Assembly (NCBI GenBank): GCA_003134555.1
Contig: PLBO01000135.1
Location: 62,001-126,000, forward strand
Direction: 5' to 3'
DNA from: Actinomycetota bacterium
GTDB lineage: Bacteria; Actinomycetota; Acidimicrobiia; IMCC26256; PALSA-610
Length of the DNA stretch: 64,000 bases
The notes under the pieces were generated by a model that worked only from the letters and a program-made list of their open reading frames with translations, ran no database searches and was not told where the DNA came from. Both the position numbers and the translations under genes were made by a program. Of this stretch, positions 30,001 to 39,952 are shown piece after piece; position 1 is the stretch's first letter, and each line of letters opens with the position of its first letter.

Positions 30001-31939
30001 TTCGGACGAGACCTCGACGTCTCGCGGCCGCCGTACAGAACGCCTTGGCCGCTGACCGCTCCGACTGCAGCCAAGCTCGCGGCGTGCTTCGGCCGGACGT
30101 ACAACGGCTACCTCGGTTCGGCGACGGAGATCGACTGGGACTTCGAACGGAACTTCGAGCGCCAAGTCCTCGAAGATCTGGTCCTCCCAGACCAAGAAGT
30201 CATCCGCGCGACCCGCAAACGAAACCTCACGAGACAGCGCGCCAACGCGCTCAAGCGCCTCGTCACTGAGGCAGCGCCCTCGCGCAAGGGACGCGTGCGG
30301 CGACGTGCCGAATCCCTCATGGCCGCGCCGCGGGTATCCGCCGCCGCATTCATGCACCCGTGGAACGAATTCGAAGCGTCGCTCCCGAAGGCCTTACGCG
30401 CCGACGCGCACAAGCTCCGCAGCATCGTGGATCAACTCGGCCAGCTCGACGGCACAACCTTTCACCCGGACGCCGACCTGTGCACCCGCTGGATCGCAGC
30501 TCGGATGCTCGAGCTGGGATGGACTAAGGACCGGTTCGGCGAAAGTGACAGACGCGTTCGCAACTACCGAGGACCGGGCGCGACCGAACCAACAGCGAAG
30601 AAGTACGAACGCATCGCGTTCCAGGAACTGTGCGGCCATCTCGTCGACCACTGCACGATCGAGCCCAGATGGCGAGCAGAATCAGACCCCTACCGAGGCC
30701 CATGGCAGATCCCCGAGACCATCGACATCGACCCGTCGCTGCTCGTGCGCGGCGACGAGTCTGAAGGCGACACGCCGGCAAGTCGTCTGCGCGCGATTCG
30801 TCTGCGCGAGGAGAACCAGCCCGCGTGGTGGCGAACTGCCGCCAACCACCAGCTGAGTCCCGACAGGACGAACGACGCCTGGCTCGAAGTCACCAGCGAC
30901 ATCCCACGCCCTCACGAGATCATCCGCGCAATCGACCCCCACGGCGGCGAGTGGTTGGCGTTGGAACGCCACCAAACGTGGCGGATCGAGGACCCATCGG
31001 ACCTCGGCAAGAGCTACCGCCGCGACAAACGACAGCTCTGGATCCGCACGCAAGCGAACATCATCCGCGCAGACGACCAGGTCCACCCAACGCTGGGCCG
31101 GAAACACAAACTGGATGGGACTGTCCAGGGTGTCGACACCCGCCGACATGCGGGTCGGCTGCCTCGGCGAGTATCCGGACGTCGGCGCCTGGCCACCGGA
31201 GCTCGATCTCGCCGACCGAGAGCGACGGCCATACGACCCGGAAGACGATCCGGGCCTCGACAAGCTCCCCGCCGGCTGGGAACTCGCTCAAATCGACGAC
31301 TCCACGACGGCGCCGTACGCGCTCGCGACAGTCGGCTACTACCAAGAGTCTGGAGATGACTACTCCGCCACGGACACCCCTCCCGTAATGATGCCGAGCC
31401 GGCTGCTGCTCGGGTTACTCGACGCGCACTGGTCAGGTGGACTTGACGACGACGGATCGCTCGGGCTGGGACCGATCGAACGCGACTACTCCTGGGTTAC
31501 GGGCAGCGACGTCGTCGCGTTCTGCGCGGCCGCGCGCCGCTACGGAGGAGCCAAGGTGCTCTGGGTTCGAGCGGAGACCCTGCGACAAGCGCTCGCGGAC
31601 GCCGAACTCGGGATGTGGACCTGGATGCTCGGCGAGAAGATCTACTGGACTGGACACGAGCCCTCGTCAGACCGCGCTGAGTGCTTCGCGGGCATACGGC
31701 TCGCACCAGGCCCCACAACCGTCTGGGGTTTCACCGTCGAACGCGAAAAGGGCCGGCACCGCGGCAACGGCACCCGCTCGCGCACATTGGCCGAAGGAGC
31801 GGACGGTGTCGCGAAGTTCCCGATGGCCCGGCGCCCACGTCCGCGCAAGGCCGCAACGTCCCGTGCGGCTGAGCCCGCGCGATCAGCAGCGCTTGTCGAC
31901 CTGCTCGCCGAGTACGAAGGGTCAGTCGCGGACTCCTGA
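27010..31939 (+). pseudogene. Avs-like protein: Mrr-type nuclease plus STAND ATPase, frameshifted near the C-terminus
   Basis: The first frame (GTG 27010 to 31359, 1449 codons) carries an N-terminal Mrr-like PD-(D/E)xK nuclease: GFEEFAYLLAWDL, PDGGIEF, and WAWQAKYLF with the catalytic Lys, within residues about 30-130. A charged basic coil (residues 300-350) and a STAND ATPase follow: Walker A LLVGEAGCGKSHL near 388; Walker B RALLVIDAINEGAG near 462, the DAINE form typical of Avs proteins. A long helical C-terminal sensor region comes after. Between about 31125 and 31150 the plausible protein moves to another frame (VGCLGEYPDVGAWPPELDLA; PSRLLLGLLDAHWSGGLDD) and continues to 31939. Intact length would be about 1640 residues, similar to Avs2-4. 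Either a real inactivating indel or a sequencing error. Confidence 0.75.
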
Positions 31940-32154
31940 CCTCGTCGCGACCAGAGTGCCGACCATTTCTGAGGTGCACGGATTTGACGCCTCTCGAGCC
32001 GCGTCGCGCGCGCTACCACGGCGGCCGAGTACGCGGCGCGCAATGCGGCCATCTCGCGTTGGCGTCCGACAGACGGACGTGGGTATCGACCGCAGACGAA
32101 CGTGATGTTTGTGACTGCGCGTGACACCTGAGGCGCCCGGTGCACGCGCGGTTC

Positions 32155-32348
<194 letters not shown>

Positions 32349-32364
32349 ACTGAAATCGCAGGTC

Positions 32365-32399
32365 AGAGCCGGTGTGCGCGCACCGGCTCTGTGCGTTTT
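32365..32399 (+). terminator. Rho-independent terminator of the tRNA remnant
   Basis: A 10-bp stem (AGAGCCGGTG with CACCGGCTCT), six-base loop, then a GTGCGTTTT tail. It sits directly after the tRNA-Met 3' end, as expected for the tRNA transcript. A similar hairpin follows the other remnant at 41498. Confidence 0.7.
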
Positions 32400-32861
32400 C
32401 GGGAGTTCGACGTGCGAGTGGTGCCCAAAATGGTGCCGTACACGTCGTCCGCAATTTTGCAGCGGATCGCGTCGCCGACGTGGTGCCCCACAACCCGAAG
32501 GTCACCGCGTCAACCGCGCCACGTGACGTCTGGTACCGCCTACTCCCGTCGCGTGTCGTTCTGTACGGGATCGAAGACTCGGACGACGCGGGTTCCGTCG
32601 TTGTCAAGATGAACCTCGGGCGGATAACCCGAAGGTCATTGCTCCGCAGATCGAGACGTCAAGTCGCTCGGGCAAATGCCCTTGGCACGAGTTGATTCGC
32701 GGTGGGGCGGCGCGCGTTTCACGGCTGCGCGCCGCCTCGCCGGGGTCCGAGCAAGAAATCTGTCGGAACCGGACTCGGACCACAGTAGAACTGGTAATCC
32801 CGCAGGCGCAGCGTGAGCGCTGCGCGATGCACAGAGCGAATACGAGAACGAGGAGGCGGTT

Positions 32862-33290
32862 ATGCCGGCAAAGGGGAGTGCGGAGTGGAAGGGTGACGTC
32901 CCGACGGGCGCCGGCACGTTTACCGCTGGCGACTCCATCAGTGGCGGGTACACCTACAAGTCTCGATTCGAGGACGGGCCGGGTTCCAACCCGGAGCAAC
33001 TGATCGCCGCCGCGCATGCCGCGTGCTTCTCGATGGCTCTGTCCAGCCTCCTGGCGAAGGCGGGCAGCCCTCCTGATTCGGTGCACACCGACGCGACCGT
33101 CACCCTCAGGCCTGTCGATGGGGTACCGACGATCACCAAGATCGCGCTCCTCACCGTGGGGGAAGTGCCTGGCCTGGACGAGGCGGCGTTCGTCGAACAC
33201 GCGAAGACCGCCAAGGCGGGCTGTCCGGTCAGCAGAGCGTTGGCCGGCGTGCCCGAGATAACTCTCGAAGCATCCCTGAAGACCGTGTAG
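32862..33290 (+). CDS. osmC: OsmC/Ohr family peroxidase
   Basis: A 142-residue OsmC-family protein with an excellent GAGGAGG ribosome binding site. The two redox cysteines are visible: the first in AAAHAACFSMALSSLLAKAG, the second in AKAGCPVSRALAGVPEITLE. The family reduces organic hydroperoxides in the cytoplasm, usually with lipoyl or low-molecular-weight thiols. ISGGYTYKSRFEDGPGSNPE and PEQLIAAAHAA match OsmC rather than Ohr. Single gene, full length. Confidence 0.9.
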   Translation: MPAKGSAEWKGDVPTGAGTFTAGDSISGGYTYKSRFEDGPGSNPEQLIAAAHAACFSMALSSLLAKAGSPPDSVHTDATVTLRPVDGVPTITKIALLTVGEVPGLDEAAFVEHAKTAKAGCPVSRALAGVPEITLEASLKTV

Positions 33291-33295
33291 CGAAA

Positions 33296-33377
33296 ATGGC
33301 CTCGGACGTCGAAGCCAGACTTCGCCGACTCGAAGACCGCGCCCGCATCAGCGAGCGAGTCATCAGTTACGCGATGG
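33296..33377 (+). pseudogene. 5' fragment of a SnoaL-like gene
   Basis: ATG 33296 opens a frame encoding ASDVEARLRRLEDRARISER followed by VISYAM, the N-terminal helix of a SnoaL/NTF2-like protein. It then stops resembling the family where the C-terminal end of the opposing nitrobindin-like gene begins. The same N-terminus (AALEDRALIGERVIKYAMGV) occurs in the decayed gene at 46307, so the two are remnants of one paralogous family. Confidence 0.55.
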
Positions 33378-33941
33378 TGACTTCAGTGAGCCGATGTGCA
33401 TGCTGCCGTCCGCGATCACACCGCGGGCAAGCGGGTTGGGCGTAGGTGGACCGATCTTTGTGAGGGTGTTGCGATCGGTGTGATGAAAGGGAACGTCGCG
33501 GCCGGGGATCTGTAGTACTCCTTCTTCCTCGTACGACCAGGTGCCGTCGTCGTTCACCGTGACGTGCATCCGATAGCTCAGGGTGCGGAACGCGTGGTCG
33601 AGAAACGGGTTCGACAAGATGCCGTAGACCTCGGAGCCGACCGCGGCCGTGACTTCGAATTCTCTGGCGTCGGCCTCTGCAGCACCTCCCGCAAGGAGCA
33701 CCTGACCCCGCGGACTGTGGTCCGTTGGTCTGGCGGTCGATCGGCTGCAACTCGTAGTGCTCGACGAACAAGTGCGCTCGGTCCCCTCGACAACGGGATG
33801 CTCGTCGGCACCGCTCACTCCCTGCCAGATCCCCGCGAGCGCTGCGAGCGCTGCGAGCGGTCCGAGGTTGGCCAAGGTGTCGGCGTCGCCGTCGGGCTCG
33901 GTGTAGATATCGGTCCCGTACAGATCTTCCGTCGCACTCAT
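33363..33941 (-). pseudogene. Nitrobindin-like heme-binding beta-barrel protein, with internal deletion and frameshift
   Basis: ATG 33941 has a strong AAGGAGG ribosome binding site and begins MSATEDLYGTDIYTEP. The family start LGPLAALAALAGIWQG, GADEHPVVEGTER is intact. The reading frame then shifts: the next conserved part (FVEHYELQPIDRQTNGPQ) lies in another frame, about 45 residues normally found next (YGLRYH...YWLWEP) are missing, and the original frame resumes at RGQVLLAGGAAEADAREFEV. It continues to the conserved C-terminus (IPGRDVPFHHTDRNTLTKIG). The family (THAP4-like, DUF1794) binds heme and can isomerise peroxynitrite. The double lesion makes it non-functional. Confidence 0.75.
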
Positions 33942-33991
33942 GGCACCTCCTTCATGTGCGTCTTCGCGAACCAGGTGGCCGTCCCCGCGAC

Positions 33992-34009
33992 CATATGGTC
34001 TAGCATATG
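33992..34009. promoter_or_regulatory. Possible operator of the toxin-antitoxin operon
   Basis: Two CATATG hexamers separated by six bases lie immediately before the antitoxin start. RHH antitoxins commonly bind such short palindromic repeats to repress their own operon. Inference from position and symmetry only. Confidence 0.4.
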
Positions 34010-34013
34010 AGGC

Positions 34014-34259
34014 ATGGGACGAAGAGAAGTCCTCGTGCAACTCGATGATGAGCTGGTCGAACGACTGGATCGACTCGCCCACGAGCAAGGAACGAATCGT
34101 TCGGAGCTCTTGCGGCGTGGCGCGGCCGCGGTGCTCGAAGCCTCCGAGTTGGCCGCGGCTGATCGTGAGCTGCAGGAGTCGTACCGCCGGATTCCGCAAG
34201 ATCCGGCCGTCGTTACCGCGGCGACCCGCCTCGCCGCGCACACTGTGCCGGAGTGGTAG
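34014..34259 (+). CDS. Ribbon-helix-helix antitoxin
   Basis: An 81-residue protein with the RHH/CopG pattern: the strand EVLVQLDDELVERLDRLAHE, then the turn GTNRSELLRRGAAAVLE. The C-terminal 35 residues, acidic and helical, would occupy the toxin. The stop overlaps the toxin start by several bases, the usual arrangement for a coupled antitoxin-toxin pair. Confidence 0.82.
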   Translation: MGRREVLVQLDDELVERLDRLAHEQGTNRSELLRRGAAAVLEASELAAADRELQESYRRIPQDPAVVTAATRLAAHTVPEW

Positions 34260-34576
34260 CCCGCGGTGACGTCGTGTGGGCCGATCTCGGTCCGCCTGCT
34301 GGTCGACGGCCGGTTTGCGTGCTCACTCGCGACGCCGCGCTCACCGTGCTGACCGCCGTCACTTGCGCACCGATCACCCGAACCATCCGCGGTACCCGCT
34401 CCGAGGTGGAGGTTGGAATCGCCGAAGGCTTGCCGGCGCCCTGCGCGATCAGTTGCGACAACTTGATCACGATTCCTCTCGTGTCCCTTGACGACGACGC
34501 CGTCGGCCACCTCGACATTCAAGCCCGCGCTGACCTCGACCGGGCGCTTCGCTACGCCCTCGACATCCAGTACTGA
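34253..34576 (+). CDS. MazF/PemK-type endoribonuclease toxin
   Basis: A 107-residue PemK/MazF family protein from GTG 34253. Typical features are RGDVVWADLGPPAGRRPVCV at the start, TAVTCAPITRTIRGTRSEVE with the conserved strand residues, and CAISCDNLITIPLVSL, which contains the conserved loop near the active site. Members cleave mRNA at short motifs when freed from antitoxin. Family length is normal (about 110). Pairs with the RHH gene at 34014. Confidence 0.85.
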   Translation: MVARGDVVWADLGPPAGRRPVCVLTRDAALTVLTAVTCAPITRTIRGTRSEVEVGIAEGLPAPCAISCDNLITIPLVSLDDDAVGHLDIQARADLDRALRYALDIQY

Positions 34577-34675
34577 CACGCGTCGACACGGGTGAGATTG
34601 ATCTCCGTCGCGAAGAACCGCCGTCTCCTCGACCGGTCTCCTGGCTTGAGGCCGCCGGCGTACAGGTGAATGCCG

Positions 34676-35158
34676 CTATGGCGTCGCCTTCGCGCTCTGG
34701 CGCCATCCGGGCACGCTCGGCGCGTGTGGTTCGAGCGACCGTAGATACGTGATGACTTGGCGCACTTGCTCACCGGTGAGCGTTCCGCCGTAGTCGAGGT
34801 TCCACGCCGGCATCTCGGTTCCCGAGACACCGCCGGACACGAGTGCGAAGATCTGATCGTCGGTCGTGTTCTTCAAGAACTGCGTCGAGTTCAGGGTCGG
34901 AGCGCTGCCGCCGCCGGCCGCGTTCTTCCCGTGACATTGCGCGCAGCTCGCGGCGAAGATCTGGGTGCCGATGGCGGTGTAGCTGGTGGTCTGCGCCCGC
35001 GTCGCGTCTCTTCGCAAACCCGGCTCGCGCACTCGGTACGCGATGAAGCCGGCGAGGAGCAGGACCATGAACACGAGACCCCACGCGAGGTAGCGATTGA
35101 GGCTGCGTTCGAGCCACGCCGACTCGAACGGCGGCGGCCGGGGCCGTTCGCGCGGCAC
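34676..35158 (-). CDS. Membrane-anchored cytochrome c (bc-complex operon, last gene)
   Basis: A 160-residue protein from GTG 35158, which follows the Rieske stop directly. An uncleaved N-terminal anchor (YLAWGLVFMVLLLAGFIAYR) precedes a class I cytochrome c domain: the heme site CAQCHG after IGTQIFAAS, and the distal Met in SGTEMPAWNLDYGG. TLTGEQVRQVITYLRSLE is the C-terminal helix. It would carry electrons from the bc complex to an oxidase or to the cupredoxin of the same operon. Confidence 0.87.
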   Translation of the reverse strand: MPRERPRPPPFESAWLERSLNRYLAWGLVFMVLLLAGFIAYRVREPGLRRDATRAQTTSYTAIGTQIFAASCAQCHGKNAAGGGSAPTLNSTQFLKNTTDDQIFALVSGGVSGTEMPAWNLDYGGTLTGEQVRQVITYLRSLEPHAPSVPGWRQSAKATP

Positions 35159-35159
35159 G

Positions 35160-35657
35160 TCAGGCCTTGCCGATGCAGCTTGGGCCCTTGGGCGGCGTGA
35201 GGAAGGTCTTCGCCCCACGGGCCGGGCCCGCCTTCAGGACGCTTGTGTCGACGACGACGTTGTCACCTTCGAGCGTCACCTCGTACCGATCCATTCCCCT
35301 CGGTGCGGGGCCCGTGATGTACTCGCCCGCGAGGTCGTAGATCGAGCCGTGACACGGACACTCGAACCGGCCGGAGCTTTCGCAGTACGGCACGTGGCAG
35401 CCGAGGTGTGGGCATTTCTGGGAGAGCGCGAAGAGGTAGTCGTTCGCGTTGACGATGTACATCCGTCCTGCGGACACGTACGTGTTCGTGTCGGTGGCGA
35501 AGCTCGATGTCTTGCCGACCGTGATCTTGGCTCCGCCGGCGCCGGACGCCAACGGGCGCAGGGCCTCGTAGCCGGTGTAACCGGCGGCGCCGATGAGAAG
35601 CGCGCCGCCGAGCTTCCAACCGCCTCGGAGAAAGTCGCGTCGACTTTTGTCATCCAT
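35160..35657 (-). CDS. Rieske [2Fe-2S] protein
   Basis: A 165-residue Rieske protein with a twin-arginine start (SRRDFLRGGWKLGGALLIGA), so it is exported folded and anchored by its signal helix. Cluster ligands are visible in CPHLGCHVPYC and CPCHGSIYDLAGEYITGPAP. It transfers electrons from quinol at the cytochrome b site. Eight bases separate it from the cytochrome b gene. Confidence 0.93.
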   Translation of the reverse strand: MDDKSRRDFLRGGWKLGGALLIGAAGYTGYEALRPLASGAGGAKITVGKTSSFATDTNTYVSAGRMYIVNANDYLFALSQKCPHLGCHVPYCESSGRFECPCHGSIYDLAGEYITGPAPRGMDRYEVTLEGDNVVVDTSVLKAGPARGAKTFLTPPKGPSCIGKA

Positions 35658-35665
35658 TCAGGCTC

Positions 35666-37015
35666 CTAGAACTCGATGTACGAGTGTGTCCACGGTGCGA
35701 TGAACTGCCAGCCGGGACCGCGGAAGAACGTTCCGATCACTGTCAGGATCACCGCGATCGCGAGCAGCAAACTGAACAATGCGATCGCGACCTTGCGATG
35801 ACTGGCGCGGGTATCGGGATTCCGATCGATGTATGGCAGCAGCAACAGAACGAGTACCGCGCCCCCGGGTAAGAGGATGCCGGCGACAAGTGGATCGAAG
35901 CGGGAGAGCAGTTCCTGTAACCCTGCGAAGTACCACGGCGCCTTCGCCGGTTCCGGTGTGAGGTTGGGGTTCGCGAGGCCGCGCAGTGGCGCACTGAACA
36001 AGACGGCGAGGCCGAGCACGACCGCGGCGGTACCGAGCGCGACCACGACGTGCCGAACGAGTAGATGAGGCCAGGTGAAGACGGTGTCGTCGACCGGCCG
36101 CGCGGCTTCGGTGATCGACTCACGGTCGACGACGCCGAGCAGGCGCACCCGCCCGCCGTACAGCTCGGGCGCAGCCAGCGCCATCGACTCCGCCGCCGGT
36201 GCGGCACCGGCGGGGCGCTCGGTCGCGGCTTCGGAGAACGTGCCGACGCTCGTCCGCTCGACCGCGAATCCGTCCTTGCGTACGCGCCAGATGTGGACCG
36301 TCAACATGAGGGCCAGGAGCATCGGAAGTACGGCAACGTGCAGCGCGTAGAACCGCAACAGGGTGTTCTGCCCTACCTGCGGGCCGCCGATCAAGAGGTC
36401 CTGCAACCGGCCTCCGACCAGCGGGACGTAGTGCACGAGGTTCGTACCGACCGTGACCGCCCAGTACGCCAGCTGGTCCCAGGGCAACAGGTATCCCGTG
36501 AACGAGAAGCCCAACGTGATCAGCAGCAGCATCACGCCGATCACCCAGTTGAACTCGCGCGGTTTCTTGTAGGCGCCTGCGTAGAAGACTCGGACGAGAT
36601 GGAGCGCGACAACGAGCACCATCAAATGCGCCGACCAGCGATGTACGTTCCTGATCAACTGCCCGAAACCGACACCCGTCTTCAGATTCTGCATGTCGCC
36701 GTACGCGGAGCCGACGGACGGCGTATACACGAACATGAGATAGATGCCCGTGACGAGCAGAATGCCGAAGAGCACCGCCGCGATGAATCCGAGACGTAAC
36801 GAGTAGCGCAGGTTCAAGACGCGCTTCGGAATCTTTACGGGATACACGTGCAAAAAGACATTGCTGAACGATTGGAGCGCGCGGCCGCGTGGTGTGTCGA
36901 TCTGCGCGTGGCGGAACGCCGAGCGCCACGGGTCGCTGCGCTTGATACGTGCCGTGAGGCCGTGGTCGACCGACGTACGGCCGGGCTCGAGCTTGTTCGG
37001 GTCGATCTCAACCAC
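35666..37015 (-). CDS. Cytochrome b of a bc-type quinol oxidoreductase
   Basis: A 449-residue fused cytochrome b with about eight transmembrane helices. Heme ligands are seen in helix B ([16 protein letters not shown], 13 residues between the outer His) and helix D ([16 protein letters not shown], 14 between His). The latter is the spacing of cytochrome b6 rather than mitochondrial b. The Qo-site PEWY motif is replaced by APWYF ([13 protein letters not shown]). A soluble loop of about 65 residues between the b6-like and subunit-IV-like halves is unusual ([20 protein letters not shown]). The start overlaps the preceding gene by eight bases. Confidence 0.9.
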   Translation of the reverse strand: MVEIDPNKLEPGRTSVDHGLTARIKRSDPWRSAFRHAQIDTPRGRALQSFSNVFLHVYPVKIPKRVLNLRYSLRLGFIAAVLFGILLVTGIYLMFVYTPSVGSAYGDMQNLKTGVGFGQLIRNVHRWSAHLMVLVVALHLVRVFYAGAYKKPREFNWVIGVMLLLITLGFSFTGYLLPWDQLAYWAVTVGTNLVHYVPLVGGRLQDLLIGGPQVGQNTLLRFYALHVAVLPMLLALMLTVHIWRVRKDGFAVERTSVGTFSEAATERPAGAAPAAESMALAAPELYGGRVRLLGVVDRESITEAARPVDDTVFTWPHLLVRHVVVALGTAAVVLGLAVLFSAPLRGLANPNLTPEPAKAPWYFAGLQELLSRFDPLVAGILLPGGAVLVLLLLPYIDRNPDTRASHRKVAIALFSLLLAIAVILTVIGTFFRGPGWQFIAPWTHSYIEF

Positions 37016-38822
37016 GGGTGAGCTCCCTCGCGTGAACCATCGACAGCGCGCCGGGGGGACAGCGATTGACGCAGAGGCCGCAGCGGATGCACAGGTCCTC
37101 GTCGAGGAGCAACACCGACTGCTGTTCGGTCCCCAGGCCTACGTCGTCGGCGCGCGCAATGGTGATGCAGTTCGGTGGGCACACGTCAACGCAGAGACCG
37201 CAGAGGATGCAAAGCTCGGGCGAGAGCGTGACGTTGTCGAAGCAGCGCAGGCAGCGCAGCCCCTCGAGGACCGCTTGCGCCTCGTCGTATCCGGTCTCGA
37301 CCTCACCGAAGCCGACGCGTCGGTCCGTCGGCGTGGACGGGATCGACTGGCGCGGGATCGCGTCGTAGTCGCTGTCGATCCGTCGGAACCCGCTACGCAA
37401 TTCGACGCGGATCTCATGTGTCGAAGACGTCGTAGGCGTGCCGGTGAGCGCGCCGTGAATCGACGCGGCGGCGCGCCGTCCGTCGGCGATTGCGTCGATC
37501 AGGTTTCTCGGGCCGCGTGCGACATCACCTCCGGCCCAGATACGAGGGTCCGACGTGCGCAGCGACTCGGGATCGACGTTCACGCCACCCGGACCGGTGC
37601 GTTCGAGCGGCGCCGCGGCGTCGAGAAAGCTCAGGTCGGCGCCTTGGCCCACCGCGAGAATCACGGTGTCGGCCGGAATGACATCCTCGGTTCCCGGTTC
37701 GAACACAGGTGCGAATCGACCTTCGGCATCGAACACCGAGGTGACAGCGATGGTCTCCAGCCCCGTCACGTGCGTGTCGCCGACGAACCGGTGCGGACCG
37801 CGCCGGTGCACGATTCTGATGCCCTCGCGCTCGGCCTCTTCGATCTCTTCGGGATCGGCCGGGATCTCCTCTGCTGATTCGAGCGCGACGACGGTGACGT
37901 TGAGCACGCCGGCGCGGCGAGCGGCACGCGCCACGTCGAGCGTGGTCGTCATGGCGCGTCGAGCATCGTCGGCGGATTTCGGTCCGGGCGGAACGGGCGC
38001 GGGAGGCGTGCTCCCGGAGGACGCGGCGCGGAGCGCGGTGCGGGCCGCGTCGAACGCCACGTTGCCGCCGCCGACGACAACTACGCGATCGCCCAGCGCG
38101 ACCCGGAAACCCTGATTGATGTTGAGGAGGAACTCGACCGCGCGCAACACGCCGTCGAGTTCGTGCCCGGGAAGGTCCAGGTCGCGGGCGCGCTGGGTGC
38201 CGACGGCCAGGAACAGCGCGGCGTGACAGTCGAGGAGATCGGCGATCGTATGCGCCTCCCCGATACGCGCGTTCGTTTCGACGTCGATGCCGAGCTCGAG
38301 GATGGCCTCGATCTCGCGGGCGATCAGCGCGCGGGGGAGCCGGTACTCGGGGATGCCGAGCACCATCATGCCGCCGAGCCGGTCCTGGGCTTCGTAGATC
38401 GTCACCGGATGGCCGGCGAGGCGAAGGTCGCACGCCGCCGCGAGACCCGCGGGTCCGCCGCCGATGATGCCGACGCTGGGGCCCGTCGCGGGCGGCACGT
38501 CGCCGTGCGCCGCGTGCCACATCGTGTTCGCGGCGAAACTCTCGACGCCGAAGCGTTCGGTGACGAACCGCTTCAGCGCGCGGATCGAGACCGGCGCGTC
38601 GACCGAGCCCCGCCGACACGCTCGTTCGCACGGCGCGGCGCATACGCGTCCGCACACCGAGGGGAATGGATTCGGCGCTCGGGCGATGAGGTAGGCGTCT
38701 TCGAATCGTCCTTCGGCAATCGCGGTGACGTACGCGCCGGCATCGGTATTGACCGGGCACGCGGCGCGACACGGTTCGTTCGCCCAGAGCCAGTCGGCGT
38801 CGGGCACGACGGGGATCGACAT
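37008..38822 (-). CDS. GltD-like Fe-S flavoprotein oxidoreductase
   Basis: A 604-residue protein from ATG 38822. The N-terminal Fer4_20 domain has [15 protein letters not shown] and [19 protein letters not shown] binding is shown by [20 protein letters not shown] and the [15 protein letters not shown] motif, and NAD(P)H binding by [18 protein letters not shown]. Two C-terminal 4Fe-4S ferredoxin modules ([30 protein letters not shown]) and a lone CLRC follow. This is the organisation of glutamate synthase beta-subunit-like or NfnB-like enzymes. Encoded between the membrane protein and cytochrome b, it may feed electrons from NAD(P)H or ferredoxin into the quinone pool/bc complex. That role is inference. 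Confidence 0.85.
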   Translation of the reverse strand: MSIPVVPDADWLWANEPCRAACPVNTDAGAYVTAIAEGRFEDAYLIARAPNPFPSVCGRVCAAPCERACRRGSVDAPVSIRALKRFVTERFGVESFAANTMWHAAHGDVPPATGPSVGIIGGGPAGLAAACDLRLAGHPVTIYEAQDRLGGMMVLGIPEYRLPRALIAREIEAILELGIDVETNARIGEAHTIADLLDCHAALFLAVGTQRARDLDLPGHELDGVLRAVEFLLNINQGFRVALGDRVVVVGGGNVAFDAARTALRAASSGSTPPAPVPPGPKSADDARRAMTTTLDVARAARRAGVLNVTVVALESAEEIPADPEEIEEAEREGIRIVHRRGPHRFVGDTHVTGLETIAVTSVFDAEGRFAPVFEPGTEDVIPADTVILAVGQGADLSFLDAAAPLERTGPGGVNVDPESLRTSDPRIWAGGDVARGPRNLIDAIADGRRAAASIHGALTGTPTTSSTHEIRVELRSGFRRIDSDYDAIPRQSIPSTPTDRRVGFGEVETGYDEAQAVLEGLRCLRCFDNVTLSPELCILCGLCVDVCPPNCITIARADDVGLGTEQQSVLLLDEDLCIRCGLCVNRCPPGALSMVHARELTRG

Positions 38823-39055
38823 CAGATCATCTTTCGGCGCTGGAGTTGCCGAAGCGCCCACGCCATGGCGAGCAGAACGACGAAGAACAACGGCGTGACG
38901 ATGCCCACGAGACTGCTGCGCGTCTTGCCGTGCGTCGTCAGTACGGCGTTGGCTCCGTACACGAGAACCGCGATCCCGACCACGACGATGACGGCCGCGG
39001 TCAGGATTGCGCGCAACCAGCCAATCGTGTGAGGAAGCTCCTTGTCGTCGTCCAT
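38822..39055 (-). CDS. Small two-helix membrane protein of the respiratory operon
   Basis: A 77-residue protein with two transmembrane helices (AILTAAVIVVVGIAVLVYGA; IVTPLFFVVLLAMAWAL) and a basic C-terminus. It overlaps the flavoprotein start by one base and follows the cupredoxin stop by three bases. Possibly an assembly factor or a membrane anchor for the flavoprotein; no family recognised. Confidence 0.7.
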   Translation of the reverse strand: MDDDKELPHTIGWLRAILTAAVIVVVGIAVLVYGANAVLTTHGKTRSSLVGIVTPLFFVVLLAMAWALRQLQRRKMI

Positions 39056-39058
39056 GGA

Positions 39059-39682
39059 TCAACCAATCGTGAAGGGGGCGCGCATGCCTTTGCCGTAGTG
39101 CTGGGCGAGGTTGCACACGATGTCGTAGTTGCCGGCCGTCATGTTCTTGATCGTGAAGGTGCGGGTGACGCCCGGTTTGAGGTTGGGGTCGCCGGTTTCG
39201 CCGATGTTGGTGTCTTCGCCGACTTTGTTGGCGCCGCTGGTGACGGGAGCCGGTGGGTCGCCGCTGTTGTTGATGGGCAGTTTGTCGAAGGCGACGTTGG
39301 TCTTGAGGACGATTGCTTCGTGGTCGATGGTGCCGGTGTTCTTCACCACGAAGGTGACGTCTCCGGCCGGGGCGGTGGCGGGTGACACGACGAGGGTCAT
39401 GGGGCCACCGAGACCTTTGGTGTCACTCAACGTCACATTCACCGTCGTGACCTTGACCTTCGTGCTGGACGACGAGGTCGGGATCTTGACGCCGTCTTCC
39501 AACGAGTTCGCGCCGGTCGCGGTCGAACTGGAGGTACTCGCGCACCCGGCGACGCCGCCGAGAATCCCGATCAACGCGATACCGGTGAAGATCCGTCGTC
39601 GGCGAGACGTGATGGGGCGCCTTCTTCTTGCCCCTCGACGCGAGCGCGAGTGGCGGTTCCGGGTGCCGACTAACCGGGTCAC
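39059..39682 (-). CDS. Cupredoxin-like lipoprotein (first gene of respiratory operon)
   Basis: A 207-residue protein, probable GTG start at 39682. Basic residues then a hydrophobic stretch and lipobox (IALIGILGGVAGC) suggest a lipoprotein, followed by a Ser/Thr-rich linker. The C-terminal domain is a type 1 copper fold: an early His in GTIDHEAIVLKTN, and the ligands Cys-x4-His-x4-Met in YDIVCNLAQHYGKGM. It is a likely electron acceptor of the bc complex at the outer face of the membrane. Confidence 0.85.
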   Translation of the reverse strand: MTRLVGTRNRHSRSRRGARRRRPITSRRRRIFTGIALIGILGGVAGCASTSSSTATGANSLEDGVKIPTSSSSTKVKVTTVNVTLSDTKGLGGPMTLVVSPATAPAGDVTFVVKNTGTIDHEAIVLKTNVAFDKLPINNSGDPPAPVTSGANKVGEDTNIGETGDPNLKPGVTRTFTIKNMTAGNYDIVCNLAQHYGKGMRAPFTIG

Positions 39683-39952
39683 GGCCGTTGTTTCATAGCG
39701 CGAGCCTCTACAACCTGCTGATGCGGGAAGAACTGGAACGCCGGGGTCTGGGGCGACGATCCTAGTGGTCGGAAAGCGGCGTGACTGTACGGCGACGCTG
39801 CGCACCGGGTCAACGCCGCCGCGCCACCGGGCGTCGAGACGTCGAGACGTCGTGCAAATTGTCGTCGCGACGTGTCCCGGTAGCTCCGCGAGATGGCTCC
39901 GCATGACCTTCTTCGGATGAAGCGTGTGGGCTCGCCCAGTTAGGGTCGGGCG

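Noticed and set aside
29059-30357. 432-residue minus-strand open frame
   Set aside because: It lies wholly antisense to the Avs-like gene, with Arg/Val/Glu-rich composition typical of shadow frames in high-GC DNA and no motif.
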